A stretch of DNA of 64,000 bases from Chlorobiota bacterium (lineage in GTDB: Bacteria > Bacteroidota > Chlorobiia > Chlorobiales > Chlorobiaceae), in NCBI GenBank assembly GCA_016868665.1, contig VGGK01000002.1:43663-107662 (forward strand), written 5' to 3'. Shown one piece after another: positions 27,966 through 36,934 of the stretch. The position numbers and the translations under genes were made by a program. The notes below the pieces were generated by a model. That model did not search any database, was not told the DNA's origin, and saw only the letters and a program-made list of their open reading frames with translations. The stretch's first letter is position 1. Each line of letters begins with the position of its first letter.

Positions 27966-30184
27966 GCTTGTGCCTCCTTGATGAATGTCACGAAATTATT
28001 CTGGAACCCGACGCCGCCCATGGCAGGATCGATATCGGTTCTTGATATGAGCTGATTGTGCGAAGCGCCGCGTTTGTAGGCCCAAGTAAGCTTCGCTGAG
28101 CTGTGGCCGAAGCCGTGAACCATATAGACCGCATCGGTGCGGATCCGCTGGGTGACTTTAACCTTGACCGGGAATTCCGAAACTACGCCGTTCTGGTTCT
28201 TGAGGCGCACATATTCGCCGTTCTGCAGGCTGTGCTTTTCTGCAATCCTGTCGCTGACCCAGACTTCATTCTCTTTGGCTGTTGCGAGATCCCCGAGAAA
28301 ACGGTTATTCGCCGTACGCCCGAAGGTGAGCATCGGTTTGCGTCCCGTCAGCATCCTGTAGAATCCGGCAGGCGCTTCCGGCTGGGGCGCGTATTTCGGT
28401 ACGGCGTCGAATCCTGCGGCCTTGAGCTGTGCAGAAGCCAGTTCGACCTTGCCGCTCGGTGTTTTAAGGTTCAGCGGCTCTCCTGGTTTCCGGTACAGAT
28501 CGGTTTCCGGCATCACCAGTACGCCTTTTTTCTTTATCTCCTCAAGAGAGCTGCCTACCAGCCGGAGTTTCCTGTCGAGACCTTTTTCGACGCTCGGCGG
28601 GAACGCACCGTGAATGCCCCATTTTTCAGTGATCATTTTAGCGATTTCATTGCCCGGTCTGGAGTCGTACATGGGCGGTACCGCAGGCTGCCGCAGTGCC
28701 ACGAAGGGGGTGCGGAAGGCTCGGCCGTTGTCGAGGTCGTCGTACCTCTCGAGATAGGTGCACTCTGGAAGCACCACGTCGGCATAGCCGGTGACTTCTG
28801 CCGGCAGCACATCAACGGCAACCACGAATTCGGCTTTCTTCATGGCTTCGATGGCTTTATCCCGTCCGAGGGTCATGGTTTCGGGGAGATTTACTCCATA
28901 GATCAGCAGTCCCTTGATTTTCCCTGCGATGGTATCCTCGATGATTTCGTGCGACGTGATGGTGTTGGACGGTTCGTCCTGCGGGAAGAACGGATACTTG
29001 CTGTAAGCCTCTTTTTCATAGGCCGGATGTTCATGTGCGGCCGGTGGCTGTACGAGAGGAAACTTTTTGAATGCGACGACACCTCCAGGCATCCAGAAGT
29101 TTCCGACAAGCGCGTTGAGGATATGGATGGCCCGGATCCTCTGCAGCGCGTCTCCATACCAGTTTGTGCGCCTGCCGCTGTGTACGAAGGCCGCAGGGGC
29201 ATGATAGGCGTATTCTCTTGCTATCGTGCGGATTGCATCGGCAGGAATTTCGGTGATTTCAGCAGCTTTTTCCGGTGTCATCTCCATTACGGAATCCCTG
29301 AGCTCAGCGAAGCCGACCGTGTGGGCTTCAACGAACGACTTGTCGTAGAGGTTTTCGGTGATCAGCACATGCATGAGTCCCTGCATCATGGCGATATCGG
29401 TTCCAGGCCTGATGGGCAGCCAGTGCTCAGCTTTGCCTGCCAGGGTGGAGAAGCGGGGATCGAATACCACGATTTTCGCACCGTTTCGGATGCCGTCGGA
29501 TATCTCCTGTACAGCGGTGTTGTGCATGTTCTCTCCGAAGTGGGTGCCGAAGAACATCATGTACTTGCTGTTTTTTATATCGAATCCTTCGGGCGTATCG
29601 CTCGGATAGCCGTAGGTCAGCACCGAAGCCTGCCTGGCCGGACCGCAGCAGAGGTCGTAGGATGGTTTCGCTATTTTGTTGACGCCAATCTGCGACAGCA
29701 TGTTCTTGAAGAATGAGACGCCGTAACCATGGTTCAGCATGGCGAGCGCTCCCGGGCCGTTTTCTTCCTTGATGTTCCAGAGTTTTTCGGCTACAAGGGA
29801 AATTGCCTCGTCCCACGAAGCCTTGCGGTAAAACTGCCGACCGCCTTTCGTTTCGCGGATCAGCGGGTGTGCAAGTCTGTCCGGGTCGTAGAGCAGACCA
29901 GTTCCTCCGGTACCTCTGGGGCAGAGTTTGCCCTGGCTGAGAGGGTGATGTTCCGAGCCGGTGATCTTGTATACCTTTCCGTCCCTGACATGAGCGGCAA
30001 TGCCACACCGCCAGAAACAGTGTTCACAAAATGAATAAACAACCCTGCTGCCCTCATCGCCGACCTTATCGTCCGCTCCGGAGAACGCATGTCCGGTAGC
30101 AGTTGTCATGGCGGCGGATCCTGCAAGGAAAATCGAAGATATCTTTATGAAGTCCCGGCGGCTGAAGTTCTTGCCATGGCTCAT
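27962..30184 (-). CDS. Molybdopterin oxidoreductase, polysulfide-reductase-like catalytic subunit
   Basis: Catalytic subunit of a PsrABC-type (DMSO-reductase family) complex, 740 residues. Tat signal SRRDFIK at 8-14 followed by a hydrophobic stretch, so periplasmic. N-terminal [4Fe-4S] cysteines C53, C56, C60 and C88 (CxxCxxxC...C spacing), then the likely molybdenum ligand C179 or C180 in [11 protein letters not shown], and a C-terminal molydopterin dinucleotide-binding domain with [11 protein letters not shown]. Green sulfur bacteria are known to have several polysulfide-reductase-like complexes of uncertain direction in sulfur metabolism; closeness to the SQR-family gene supports a sulfur role. 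A good AAGGAG ribosome site lies nine bases before the ATG. Confidence 0.88.
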   Translation of the reverse strand: MSHGKNFSRRDFIKISSIFLAGSAAMTTATGHAFSGADDKVGDEGSRVVYSFCEHCFWRCGIAAHVRDGKVYKITGSEHHPLSQGKLCPRGTGGTGLLYDPDRLAHPLIRETKGGRQFYRKASWDEAISLVAEKLWNIKEENGPGALAMLNHGYGVSFFKNMLSQIGVNKIAKPSYDLCCGPARQASVLTYGYPSDTPEGFDIKNSKYMMFFGTHFGENMHNTAVQEISDGIRNGAKIVVFDPRFSTLAGKAEHWLPIRPGTDIAMMQGLMHVLITENLYDKSFVEAHTVGFAELRDSVMEMTPEKAAEITEIPADAIRTIAREYAYHAPAAFVHSGRRTNWYGDALQRIRAIHILNALVGNFWMPGGVVAFKKFPLVQPPAAHEHPAYEKEAYSKYPFFPQDEPSNTITSHEIIEDTIAGKIKGLLIYGVNLPETMTLGRDKAIEAMKKAEFVVAVDVLPAEVTGYADVVLPECTYLERYDDLDNGRAFRTPFVALRQPAVPPMYDSRPGNEIAKMITEKWGIHGAFPPSVEKGLDRKLRLVGSSLEEIKKKGVLVMPETDLYRKPGEPLNLKTPSGKVELASAQLKAAGFDAVPKYAPQPEAPAGFYRMLTGRKPMLTFGRTANNRFLGDLATAKENEVWVSDRIAEKHSLQNGEYVRLKNQNGVVSEFPVKVKVTQRIRTDAVYMVHGFGHSSAKLTWAYKRGASHNQLISRTDIDPAMGGVGFQNNFVTFIKEAQA

Positions 30185-30873
30185 ATGATGGGCTCCTTAC
30201 TGATGGTTGACGAAATACTGGAACTGCAAGTTGGTATAACCAGCCTCTCACCGCCGCGCAGAAATTTTTTTGCGGATTTGTGCCCGACATGGAATTGCAA
30301 TGGCGATTTCAGTGAGTGCTGCATCGGGCAAGCAATGTACAGCCCGAACTTGAAAAGCCGCGACGATACTGTTTCCCGTGCCTGAAAAGGAATGGTTTTC
30401 CGAATGGAAATCCTCCTGGCCGAGATGGCTTGCGGAGATTAAATGATGTTATATGAAACATGTAATATAATTGTTCGAACAACATCATGCAATGTAAAAA
30501 TGTTTTGCTTATTGTGTTTGTATGTTATTTTTTTACAGTGGTTTATCGGCAATTATAAATATTGCTTTATTGATATATGGTTTATAAATTCTATATCGTT
30601 ATGCGGATATAGAGATATTGAATTTGTGACGGGTTATCATTGTTTTGTTATATACAGGCAATAACAATTGTTATATCTTTTGAGCGTTTTGATATGCTTT
30701 CTTCCGGATAACGATTGTTATATCTTTTTATATGTTTTGATGTTTTTCCGGTATCGGCAAGCAATGAGTGCATATCGGAAGGGGAAGGATAGATTCCTTC
30801 CGGCAGGTGTCGCGGTTTTTTTCTTGACAGGCGAATCAGTACATTTGATTACTAACCATTAGCGGAAACCTCT
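30185..30873. promoter_or_regulatory. Long AT-rich intergenic region with an imperfect direct repeat
   Basis: 689 bases without a convincing gene, flanked by the divergent psrA-like and small-membrane-protein genes. From about 30440 the DNA is very AT-rich and contains only weak frames such as 30443-30664. Two copies of a roughly 36-base repeat occur at 30661-30696 and 30708-30743; both start ATAAC[A/G]ATTGTTATATCTTTT and continue to GTTTTGAT, and the first contains the palindrome AACAATTGTT. A TTGACA at 30824-30829 with a weak GATTAC 17 bases later may be the promoter of the crcB operon. I see no fluoride riboswitch. Confidence 0.5.
30661..30743. repeat. Imperfect direct repeat, two copies spaced 47 bases apart
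   Basis: Copy 1 begins ATAACAATTGTTATATC at 30661; copy 2 begins ATAACGATTGTTATATC at 30708. They share about 28 of 36 positions by eye. Start-to-start distance is 47 bases, close to 4.5 helical turns. They could be paired binding sites for a regulator of either flanking operon; nothing else identifies them. Confidence 0.5.
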
Positions 30874-31104
30874 ATGAAATCACTTTACTATTTCATCGGT
30901 GCAGGGTTTTCCATCCTGCTCTCGATCTATGTTTTTATTTTCGGCACATCGCCGAACCATGAACTGATTGCCATTTTTATCGGGCTCTGGGCGCCGACCA
31001 TCATCTGTCTCGGCATTTTCAACACCCTGCTCGGAATTCTCGACGAAATGTGCTGCGCGCACAAGCGCATCGAGGAGCGGCAGACCTGCGGTCATGACCG
31101 GTAA
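30874..31104 (+). CDS. Small two-helix membrane protein of the crcB operon
   Basis: 76 residues. Two hydrophobic segments, about residues 5-24 and 33-54, with a short polar hinge (GTSPNHE), then a basic, cysteine-containing cytoplasmic tail (CCAHKRIEERQTCGHDR). I know no family name for it. Its stop overlaps or abuts the crcB start, and crcB overlaps DUF190, so it belongs to a three-gene fluoride-resistance unit. A role in supporting the channel or sensing is inference. Confidence 0.6.
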   Translation: MKSLYYFIGAGFSILLSIYVFIFGTSPNHELIAIFIGLWAPTIICLGIFNTLLGILDEMCCAHKRIEERQTCGHDR

Positions 31105-31486
31105 CATGTCGGTTCGAAACCTGTTGCTGGTCGGTGCCGGGGGATTCATCGGTTCGGTCGCCCGTTATATTGTTGCGCTTGCAATGCCGTTAACCGGTAC
31201 GGGTTTTCCTTTCGCAACCTTTACGGTCAACCTGCTCGGCAGCTTTCTCATCGGGCTTATCAGCGAACTGACTGTATCAACGACACTGGTTTCTCCCGAA
31301 GCGCGGCTTTTTCTTACGACCGGTTTCTGCGGAGGATTCACCACATTCTCTTCTTACATGCACGAGAACGGCGCCCTGATCCGCGACGGTCAGGTATTGT
31401 ATACTACCCTCTACCTTGCAGGCAGCGTTGCGGGAGGTTTTCTTGCTCTATACACCGGAATGGCAACCGCTAAACTCTGGTCATGA
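31094..31486 (+). CDS. crcB: Fluoride channel CrcB/Fluc
   Basis: Small dual-topology membrane channel that exports fluoride. 130 residues with four hydrophobic helices. Family motifs: GAGGFIGSVARY near residue 13, the channel-lining Asn in TFTVNLLGSFLIG, and the GFCGGFTTFSSY phenylalanine/threonine track. Two possible ATGs lie 12 bases apart (31094 and 31106); I chose the first, which overlaps the upstream gene by 11 bases and has GAGGAG about 14 bases upstream. Its end overlaps the DUF190 gene by four bases. Confidence 0.9.
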   Translation: MTGNMSVRNLLLVGAGGFIGSVARYIVALAMPLTGTGFPFATFTVNLLGSFLIGLISELTVSTTLVSPEARLFLTTGFCGGFTTFSSYMHENGALIRDGQVLYTTLYLAGSVAGGFLALYTGMATAKLWS

Positions 31487-31818
31487 TGCACTTCATCGAA
31501 TCGGAACTCCTGCGGATTTTCGTCGGTGAGCAGGAAAAGCTGCACCACCGCCCCATCTACGAACTCCTGGTCAGCGAAGCGCTCGAATGCGGTATGGCCG
31601 GAGCGACGGTCTTCCGCGGCCTCCTCTCCTTTGGCCAGCGTCACAAGGTGCACACCTCCAAGATTTTCGAGCTTGCCGGTGAACTGCCGATGGTGATCGA
31701 AATCGTTGACAGCACCGAAAAGATCGACGAGTTCCTGTCGGTGGTTGAGAAGTTGCTGCGGAATTCAGGCGCGCAGGCGCTGGTGACAAGGCAAGCGGTG
31801 CGGCAGTGGACGACGTGA
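31483..31818 (+). CDS. DUF190 family protein (PII-like fold)
   Basis: 111 residues. DUF190 proteins have a ferredoxin-like, PII-related fold and often follow crcB, presumably regulating the channel or sensing a ligand. Visible: LLRIFVGEQEKLHHRPIYELL at the start, GMAGATVFRGLLSFG and VVEKLLRNSGAQALVT near the end, all typical. The start ATG overlaps the crcB stop codon (ATGA), so production is coupled. Confidence 0.88.
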   Translation: MMHFIESELLRIFVGEQEKLHHRPIYELLVSEALECGMAGATVFRGLLSFGQRHKVHTSKIFELAGELPMVIEIVDSTEKIDEFLSVVEKLLRNSGAQALVTRQAVRQWTT

Positions 31819-32079
31819 GGGAAAATTTGAGGCTTTTCGATATGAGCTATATACTCGGCTGAGATTTTCTGTGTTAACGAGATTGGAAATCGAGCGTAAT
31901 CTTCTTACTGATTTGTCTCCAAGCTTATTCTTTATTCTCTCCTATACGCCGTTGGAAATGCATTATTGCCACTATAGTGATTTTATGATCTGCCAAGAAA
32001 TTGTTTTTATTGCCGTTAAATCTGGAAATAGAGGATACTCCAGCAGTTTGCTTACAAAAAAGTTCAAATTCTGATAGCT

Positions 32080-33084
32080 ATGCTCTTGAATGTAAATACG
32101 AAAAAGAAGTACGCCGTAAAGAGGCAAACACAGCGACTGAAAAAGTTTGGTCTGAATGAGCGCCATTTGCAAGACATCCTTTTTCGATCATTGGATAGAC
32201 TCTTTCCAGATGACGAACTGGTTTTGCTTATGCAGTCGAAGGTTTGGCAGGAAGAGCCTGATCTCATGGCTGTAGATAAGAATGGAGATCTCTTTATTTT
32301 CGAGCTGAAGGCTTGGGAGTCACATCCTTCAAACCTGCTCCAGGTTTTGCGTTACGGGCAACTGTATGGATCATCAAAGTATATCGAACTTGATGCCTGG
32401 TACAAGAATACTATGCCAACCCAATCGCTCAAGGCGTTTCACAAGGCAAAATTTGGTCTTGAATTGCAGGAAGAGAAATTCAACCAACACCAGGTTTTTG
32501 TTGTCATGACAAATGGTCTCGACTATCGAACTCGCGAGGCAATTCTGTATTGGCGATCGTGCGGTTTGGATGTTCGTCCTTGGGTGTATCGTGTATACGA
32601 AGGATGTGCTGTTGACGAAATGCTTCTTGAAATTTCTCCTTTCCGCGTCAGCGATAACCCTTATGAAGATCTTGCAGAAGGCTACTACATTCTTAACACG
32701 AATATCAATAATAGCGTCCGTGATCACGATGACATGATTACGAATGCTAAGGCTGCCGCGTATTTTGACCCTTGGAAATTTAAAATAGAGCGGCTATCGA
32801 AAGCTGATGTTGTTTTCCTGTATCATTCGGGAGTCGGTATTGTCGCTTTTGGCAAGGCAGATGGAATCCTCGTAAAGGCCCCATACCAAGGCGATACCAA
32901 ATATCCAGACGAAGAATACTCCATGAAGCTCAATCATTTCCTCCGGGTTTTACCACCAGTTACTGCTGCCGAGATAAAGAAAATTACAGGTATTAACTAC
33001 AGGTTTATGAGCACCATGTTTGGTCTTGATATGGATAGTGGAAAAGCATTGATGAAGTTTATTCATGACAATGCACGCACCTAA
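32080..33084 (+). CDS. PD-(D/E)XK nuclease-like protein with a PUA/EVE-like C-terminus
   Basis: 334 residues. The N-terminal half carries the restriction-nuclease core EEPDLMAVD (D61), then FIFELKAWE (E75, K77) and VLRYGQ, a layout like NucS/DUF91-type nucleases. The C-terminal part (about residue 228 on: WKFKIERLSKADVVFLYHSGVGIVAFG) resembles PUA/EVE/ASCH-like nucleic-acid reader domains by eye. The gene is AT-richer than its neighbours and follows 260 AT-rich bases with no gene, suggesting transfer. No methyltransferase is adjacent, so a stand-alone, perhaps modification-dependent defence nuclease is possible (inference). The start ATG has no strong ribosome site. Confidence 0.6.
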   Translation: MLLNVNTKKKYAVKRQTQRLKKFGLNERHLQDILFRSLDRLFPDDELVLLMQSKVWQEEPDLMAVDKNGDLFIFELKAWESHPSNLLQVLRYGQLYGSSKYIELDAWYKNTMPTQSLKAFHKAKFGLELQEEKFNQHQVFVVMTNGLDYRTREAILYWRSCGLDVRPWVYRVYEGCAVDEMLLEISPFRVSDNPYEDLAEGYYILNTNINNSVRDHDDMITNAKAAAYFDPWKFKIERLSKADVVFLYHSGVGIVAFGKADGILVKAPYQGDTKYPDEEYSMKLNHFLRVLPPVTAAEIKKITGINYRFMSTMFGLDMDSGKALMKFIHDNART

Positions 33085-33163
33085 GACTAATAAACTCAAG
33101 GATAAGCAGTGGATTGTTTTTTGTTAGATGCTCTCCTGATTTTAGCAGAGAAATAAAACAAAG

Positions 33164-33192
33164 AAGGGCCGCCTTTTCGGGCAGCCCTTTTT
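33164..33192. terminator. Bidirectional terminator between nuclease gene and hemL
   Basis: AAGGGCCGCC (33164-33173 region) pairs with GGGCAGCCCTT across a TTTTC loop with one mismatch; TTTTT follows on the plus strand and a T-rich stretch on the minus strand. It lies between two convergent genes and probably serves both. Confidence 0.8.
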
Positions 33193-33216
33193 GCGTCTCC
33201 GTCGTCCTCTTGCAGC

Positions 33217-34512
33217 TTACTGATGTGCGGCGACGAGGGCGTTGTAGTTCGCCTTGACGGTTTTTTCCAGATCCTCGTCGGTGTGGACGAAGCTGGTGAA
33301 CATGGCCTCGAACTGCGACGGGGCGAGGTAGATGCCCTGGTCGAGCATGGAGTGGAAGTACTTGCCGTACCTGGCCGAGTCAGCAGTGATGGCGCTCTTG
33401 TAATCAACAACCGGGGTTTCGGTGAAGAAGAGGCAGGCCATGGAGCCGACACGGTTCTGCACGTAGTTCAGGCCGAGCTTCTGCATGTTTTCTCTGAAGC
33501 CAGCTTCGAGGAACGCAGCTTTCCGTTCGAGTTCCGGATAGGGATTTTCCTCCATGAGGATTTTCAGGGTTTCGAGGCCTGCAGTCAGAGCGAGCGGATT
33601 GCCTGACAGGGTTCCTGCCTGATACACTGCACCGAGAGGGGCAACGTTTTCCATGATCTTGCGCTTGCCGCCGAAGGCGCCGACTGGCAGACCGCCGCCG
33701 ATGATCTTGCCCATGGTGGTGAGGTCAGGGGTGACGCCATACAGTTCCTGTGCACCGCCGAGTGCTACGCGGAATCCGCACATGACCTCGTCGAAAATCA
33801 GCACGATTCCTTCCTGATCGCACAGCTCGCGCAGAGCAACGAGGAATTCTTTCTTTGCCGGGATGACGCCGGTGTTGCCTGCGACCGGCTCGATGATGAT
33901 TGCTGCGACCTGGCCTTTGTTCTCGTTGACGAGCACCTTGACCGATTCGATGTCGTTGTAAGTGGCGTTCAGCGTGTCGTTGGCGGTACCTTTGGTGACG
34001 CCGGGGCTGTCAGGAGCGCCGAGGGTGAGCACGCCGGAGCCAGCCTTGATGAGGAAGCTGTCGCCATGGCCGTGGTAGCAGCCTTCGAACTTGATGATTT
34101 TATCCTTGCCGGTGTAACCGCGTGCGAGGCGGACAGCCGACATGGTGGCCTCGGTGCCGCTGTTCACCATGCGAACCATTTCGAGAGAGGGTACAATCTT
34201 GCAGAGCAGTTCGGCGATTTCGATCTCGAGCTCGATCGGGGTGCCGAAGCTGGTGCCGATGTTGCGCAGGGTGTATTCGATCGCCGCAGTCAGTCGGGGG
34301 TGCATGCTGCCGAGAATGAACGGGCCCCATGACCCGACATAGTCCAGGTAGGTGTTGCCGTCGACATCGGTCATGTAGGCCCCCTCGCCTTTTGCCATGT
34401 AGATCGGCGTGCCACCGACGGATTTGAATGCACGGACCGGGGAGTTCACGCCACCGGGAATAAACTTTTTTGCAAGCTCAAAGAGCTCTGCAGATCTGGT
34501 TAGCTGAGGCAT
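33217..34512 (-). CDS. hemL: Glutamate-1-semialdehyde 2,1-aminomutase
   Basis: PLP enzyme making 5-aminolevulinate from glutamate-1-semialdehyde in the C5 pathway, feeding haem and (bacterio)chlorophyll. 431 residues from the ATG giving MPQLTRSAE; a TTG three codons upstream is possible. Visible: PGGVNSPVRAF at the N-terminus, NSGTEATMSA, FDEVMCGFRV (PLP ring Asp) and TTMGKIIGGGLPVGAFGG with the Schiff-base lysine. Use of the C5 route fits a phototrophic Chlorobi host. Confidence 0.95.
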   Translation of the reverse strand: MPQLTRSAELFELAKKFIPGGVNSPVRAFKSVGGTPIYMAKGEGAYMTDVDGNTYLDYVGSWGPFILGSMHPRLTAAIEYTLRNIGTSFGTPIELEIEIAELLCKIVPSLEMVRMVNSGTEATMSAVRLARGYTGKDKIIKFEGCYHGHGDSFLIKAGSGVLTLGAPDSPGVTKGTANDTLNATYNDIESVKVLVNENKGQVAAIIIEPVAGNTGVIPAKKEFLVALRELCDQEGIVLIFDEVMCGFRVALGGAQELYGVTPDLTTMGKIIGGGLPVGAFGGKRKIMENVAPLGAVYQAGTLSGNPLALTAGLETLKILMEENPYPELERKAAFLEAGFRENMQKLGLNYVQNRVGSMACLFFTETPVVDYKSAITADSARYGKYFHSMLDQGIYLAPSQFEAMFTSFVHTDEDLEKTVKANYNALVAAHQ

Positions 34513-34642
34513 GTCGGGCAATTGGATTTTGGATTTGATGAAACAGGACGAACGGAAACAGACGCATGGTGCGGCAAAAAATAATTATTCCGCAAGATAG
34601 AAATCCTCTGTGAGATATAAAAACAGGCTGGCAGTAATGGCG

Positions 34643-35428
34643 TTATTTAGAGAGCATTTGTGTGACGACGTCAAGATTTCTTGTACGGGGGGCGCGTTCC
34701 AGATGCAGGGCACAGTATTCCTGGAGCATCGAGGCAAGCATTGCAGTCTGGGCTTCGTCTGCCTGTACGCTGTCCAGTTGCTGCAGGGGGGTGTCGGCAA
34801 TGGCCAGGAGCAGGCGGAATATATCTGCCGGAATTCTTCGTTCCTGTTGGGTCCGTCCGGTTGCGGCAGCGGGAATGGCGATGCCGCCGGGGTTCATCAC
34901 GAACACCAGTTCCTGAAGGTTCATTGCCCTGATTGCCGGAGCGATTTCCTCTCCGCTGAAGACGCATCTTGTTATCGAGGGTTCGAATCCCAGAAGAGAG
35001 ACAAACCGCAGCAGGAACCATGCGAGGAGAAGTTCGAAGAGCCTCTCCGTCCTGTAGAGCTTTTCCAGCGCTGTTTCGAGCAGCGAAAACAGGGGCAGGT
35101 TTTTCTCCTCGCCATCGACCGCATGGCCGACGAGATCCACCATACGGTACATCGCAGCGAACCGTTCAAGATTCGGTTCGGTGGCAAGCGGACTGTGCAC
35201 CACGCTGCCGTCGCTTACCAGCTGCACCTCCCGATTGGTTTTCCTGTAGAGCACGATATCGAGTACGCTGCCGGGACTGAACTTTCCTGAAAGACGGCTT
35301 TTTGGATTTCTCGCACCTTTCAGGATAACCGGCACCCTGCCGAAGTCACGGGTGAAGAGCGTGCAGATTTTTGACTGGTCCCTGAATTTTGTCTCCCTGA
35401 GCACCACGGCGCGTGTTTTGACGATCAC
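34643..35428 (-). CDS. recO: DNA repair protein RecO
   Basis: Mediator that loads RecA with RecF/RecR. 261 residues: N-terminal OB fold (VVLRETKFRDQSKICTLFTRDFGRV, VILKGARNPKSR) and a helical C-terminal domain. The zinc-finger cysteines seen in many RecO proteins are reduced here to a single CVFSGE, as in some other lineages. Start codon is GTG. Same strand as hemL, 120 bases upstream of it. Confidence 0.88.
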   Translation of the reverse strand: MIVKTRAVVLRETKFRDQSKICTLFTRDFGRVPVILKGARNPKSRLSGKFSPGSVLDIVLYRKTNREVQLVSDGSVVHSPLATEPNLERFAAMYRMVDLVGHAVDGEEKNLPLFSLLETALEKLYRTERLFELLLAWFLLRFVSLLGFEPSITRCVFSGEEIAPAIRAMNLQELVFVMNPGGIAIPAAATGRTQQERRIPADIFRLLLAIADTPLQQLDSVQADEAQTAMLASMLQEYCALHLERAPRTRNLDVVTQMLSK

Positions 35429-35474
35429 GGCAGGAACTTTTATAATTCTGGAAATATAGTTATATACGGAAGCC

Positions 35475-35492
35475 TCTGCCGCTTACGGCAGA
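35475..35492. repeat. Short hairpin upstream of the FmdB-like gene
   Basis: TCTGCCG and CGGCAGA form a perfect 7-base stem with a CTTA loop in the 187-base gap between recO and the FmdB-like gene. There is no T-run on the plus side, so it is not an obvious terminator; a regulatory role is unproven. Confidence 0.4.
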
Positions 35493-35615
35493 ATTCCCGA
35501 TTAATCAGTGATGCAGACGTAAAATCAGGCGCGCCGCTGTTTCCTTTTACGTGAATCGCAGTTGCGCCCGCCGGTTTTCGGATGAACGATATATACCATA
35601 TAAGGAGAACAAGAT

Positions 35616-35873
35616 ATGCCAACCTACCAATACCGTTGTTCGAGCTGCGGAAACGAACTTGAAGTGTTCCAGAAAATGACCGAGAACGCCCTTACAACCT
35701 GCCCGAAATGCGAAAAGGAGACCCTTGAACGGGTTATCAGCGCATCTGGCGGATTCGTACTCAAGGGATCGGGTTTCTACGGTACAGACTATTGCGGCAG
35801 CAAGGCCCCGACATCCTCCTCTTCCGCTCCAGCCGGAGGCTGTTCAACAGGTACCTGTCCTTTCGCGAAATAA
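35616..35873 (+). CDS. FmdB-family zinc-ribbon protein
   Basis: 85 residues. N-terminal zinc ribbon with CSSCG and CPKC pairs ([41 protein letters not shown]), the signature of the FmdB putative regulatory family, followed by [13 protein letters not shown] and a serine/cysteine-rich tail ([12 protein letters not shown]). Strong ribosome site AAGGAG ten bases before the ATG. Molecular function of the family is not established. Confidence 0.88.
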   Translation: MPTYQYRCSSCGNELEVFQKMTENALTTCPKCEKETLERVISASGGFVLKGSGFYGTDYCGSKAPTSSSSAPAGGCSTGTCPFAK

Positions 35874-35899
35874 GCTCTTTTCCGGATAAATTTCAGTTG

Positions 35900-35932
35900 A
35901 GCCTCCCTTCAGCCCGGATGGGGGGCTTTTTT
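35900..35932. terminator. Terminator between FmdB-like and LptA-like genes
   Basis: AGCCTCCC (35900-35907) pairs with GGGGGGCT (35920-35927) including one T-G pair and is followed by six T residues on the plus strand. It sits between convergent genes. Confidence 0.75.
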
Positions 35933-35943
35933 CCGGCACATCG

Positions 35944-36861
35944 TCAAAAAGGCCGCTCCCGTTCTCTCCACACAAATCTCTGCAGATTGACCTTCGGGTT
36001 TCCCCGGTACCCTTCGGGATATTGCCGGCCCTCCACATTACCCGTTACTTTAGCCCTGTCGAGCTTGCCCTCCACGAAGAACATCCGGATCGAGTTTCCG
36101 CTGGAGTAGTTGATACCGGAAGGCCGGCCTTCCTCATCGTAGAGATGGTAGAGGCTCTCTGCCTGCCCGGTCACGGTTACGTCCGAGAGTTTCGCCCTGT
36201 CGTCCATCGTGATGACCATACGATTGCCGCTCAGCTGGTTATAGAGTACGGGGGATTTCGAAAGCGTGTCGCGTGCGGCAAGCAGCGCGTTCCGGTGAAC
36301 CTGTACCTCGTCAACGTACCGGCTCTCTTTTCCTGTCCGTTTTTTTGTGTGAACCATGATGATGTCGCCGCTGAGCTGCTCGTTTTTTCCCCACGCGATG
36401 GTTTCGTCATAGAGCCATAGCCGGTTTTCCCTGTTTTCCAGCACGGCTTTCCGGGCTCTTGCCATAATACCGCCGTCGCGCATCCGGCCTCGTACGTTGC
36501 CGGTCAGTTCTCCCTGCTCGTTTTCGGGGAAATAGACGCCATTGTCTGCGTGGATTTCAATGTCATTGTCTGTGATGACGATGTTTCCCGAAAGCACGAC
36601 TTTATTTTCTGATTCGAACTCCGTTGCGCGGTCGCAGGAGAGCGTAACTGTTCCGTGCAGGAAACGTACGTTACCGACTGCCGAACGGTAGGACTGTCGA
36701 GCATCGCCCGATACTGTTTCGCCTCCCTCGATGGCGTCGGCGTTCAGGAGAATAATTTTCTTTTTTTCCGCCTGCAATGTATTATGAACCGGAAAGGACA
36801 TCGCCGTCAGGAGCAGCAGTAAGGCGGCGAAGAGGGAAACGGATCGAAAGGCCTTTGTCAT
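35944..36861 (-). CDS. OstA/LptA-like periplasmic protein
   Basis: 305 residues with an N-terminal signal sequence (hydrophobic about residues 8-22). The mature protein has repeated beta-strand units typical of the OstA/LptA fold: DARQSYRSAVGNVRFLHGTVTLSCDRA, KVVLSGNIVITDNDIEIHADNG, GELTGNVRGRM. This fold carries lipopolysaccharide across the periplasm. It is longer than E. coli LptA (185), so it may be an LptA with extra repeats or a different OstA-domain protein. Divergent from the epimerase-like gene. Confidence 0.75.
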   Translation of the reverse strand: MTKAFRSVSLFAALLLLLTAMSFPVHNTLQAEKKKIILLNADAIEGGETVSGDARQSYRSAVGNVRFLHGTVTLSCDRATEFESENKVVLSGNIVITDNDIEIHADNGVYFPENEQGELTGNVRGRMRDGGIMARARKAVLENRENRLWLYDETIAWGKNEQLSGDIIMVHTKKRTGKESRYVDEVQVHRNALLAARDTLSKSPVLYNQLSGNRMVITMDDRAKLSDVTVTGQAESLYHLYDEEGRPSGINYSSGNSIRMFFVEGKLDRAKVTGNVEGRQYPEGYRGNPKVNLQRFVWRERERPF

Positions 36862-36934
36862 GGATATTGTCGGATGGTCGTTCCGTAATTCGAACCTGCA
36901 CTTCAGCTCTATAATGTACTAAAGCTTTTCAGCG

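Noticed and set aside
28103..29716. 537-codon open frame on plus strand inside psrA-like gene
   Set aside because: Antisense shadow of a well-supported molybdoenzyme; sequence is arginine/histidine/phenylalanine-rich with no motif.
30443..30664. 73-codon frame in the AT-rich gap
   Set aside because: Composition (Cys, Tyr, Ile, Phe) matches AT-rich noise; no ribosome site or known motif.
30744..30873. Fluoride riboswitch before crcB unit
   Set aside because: I could not find the conserved crcB-motif pieces or a matching pseudoknot; only a weak promoter is visible.
31871..32074. 67-codon frame before the nuclease gene
   Set aside because: No ribosome site, composition typical of random AT-rich DNA; 31819-32079 judged gene-free.
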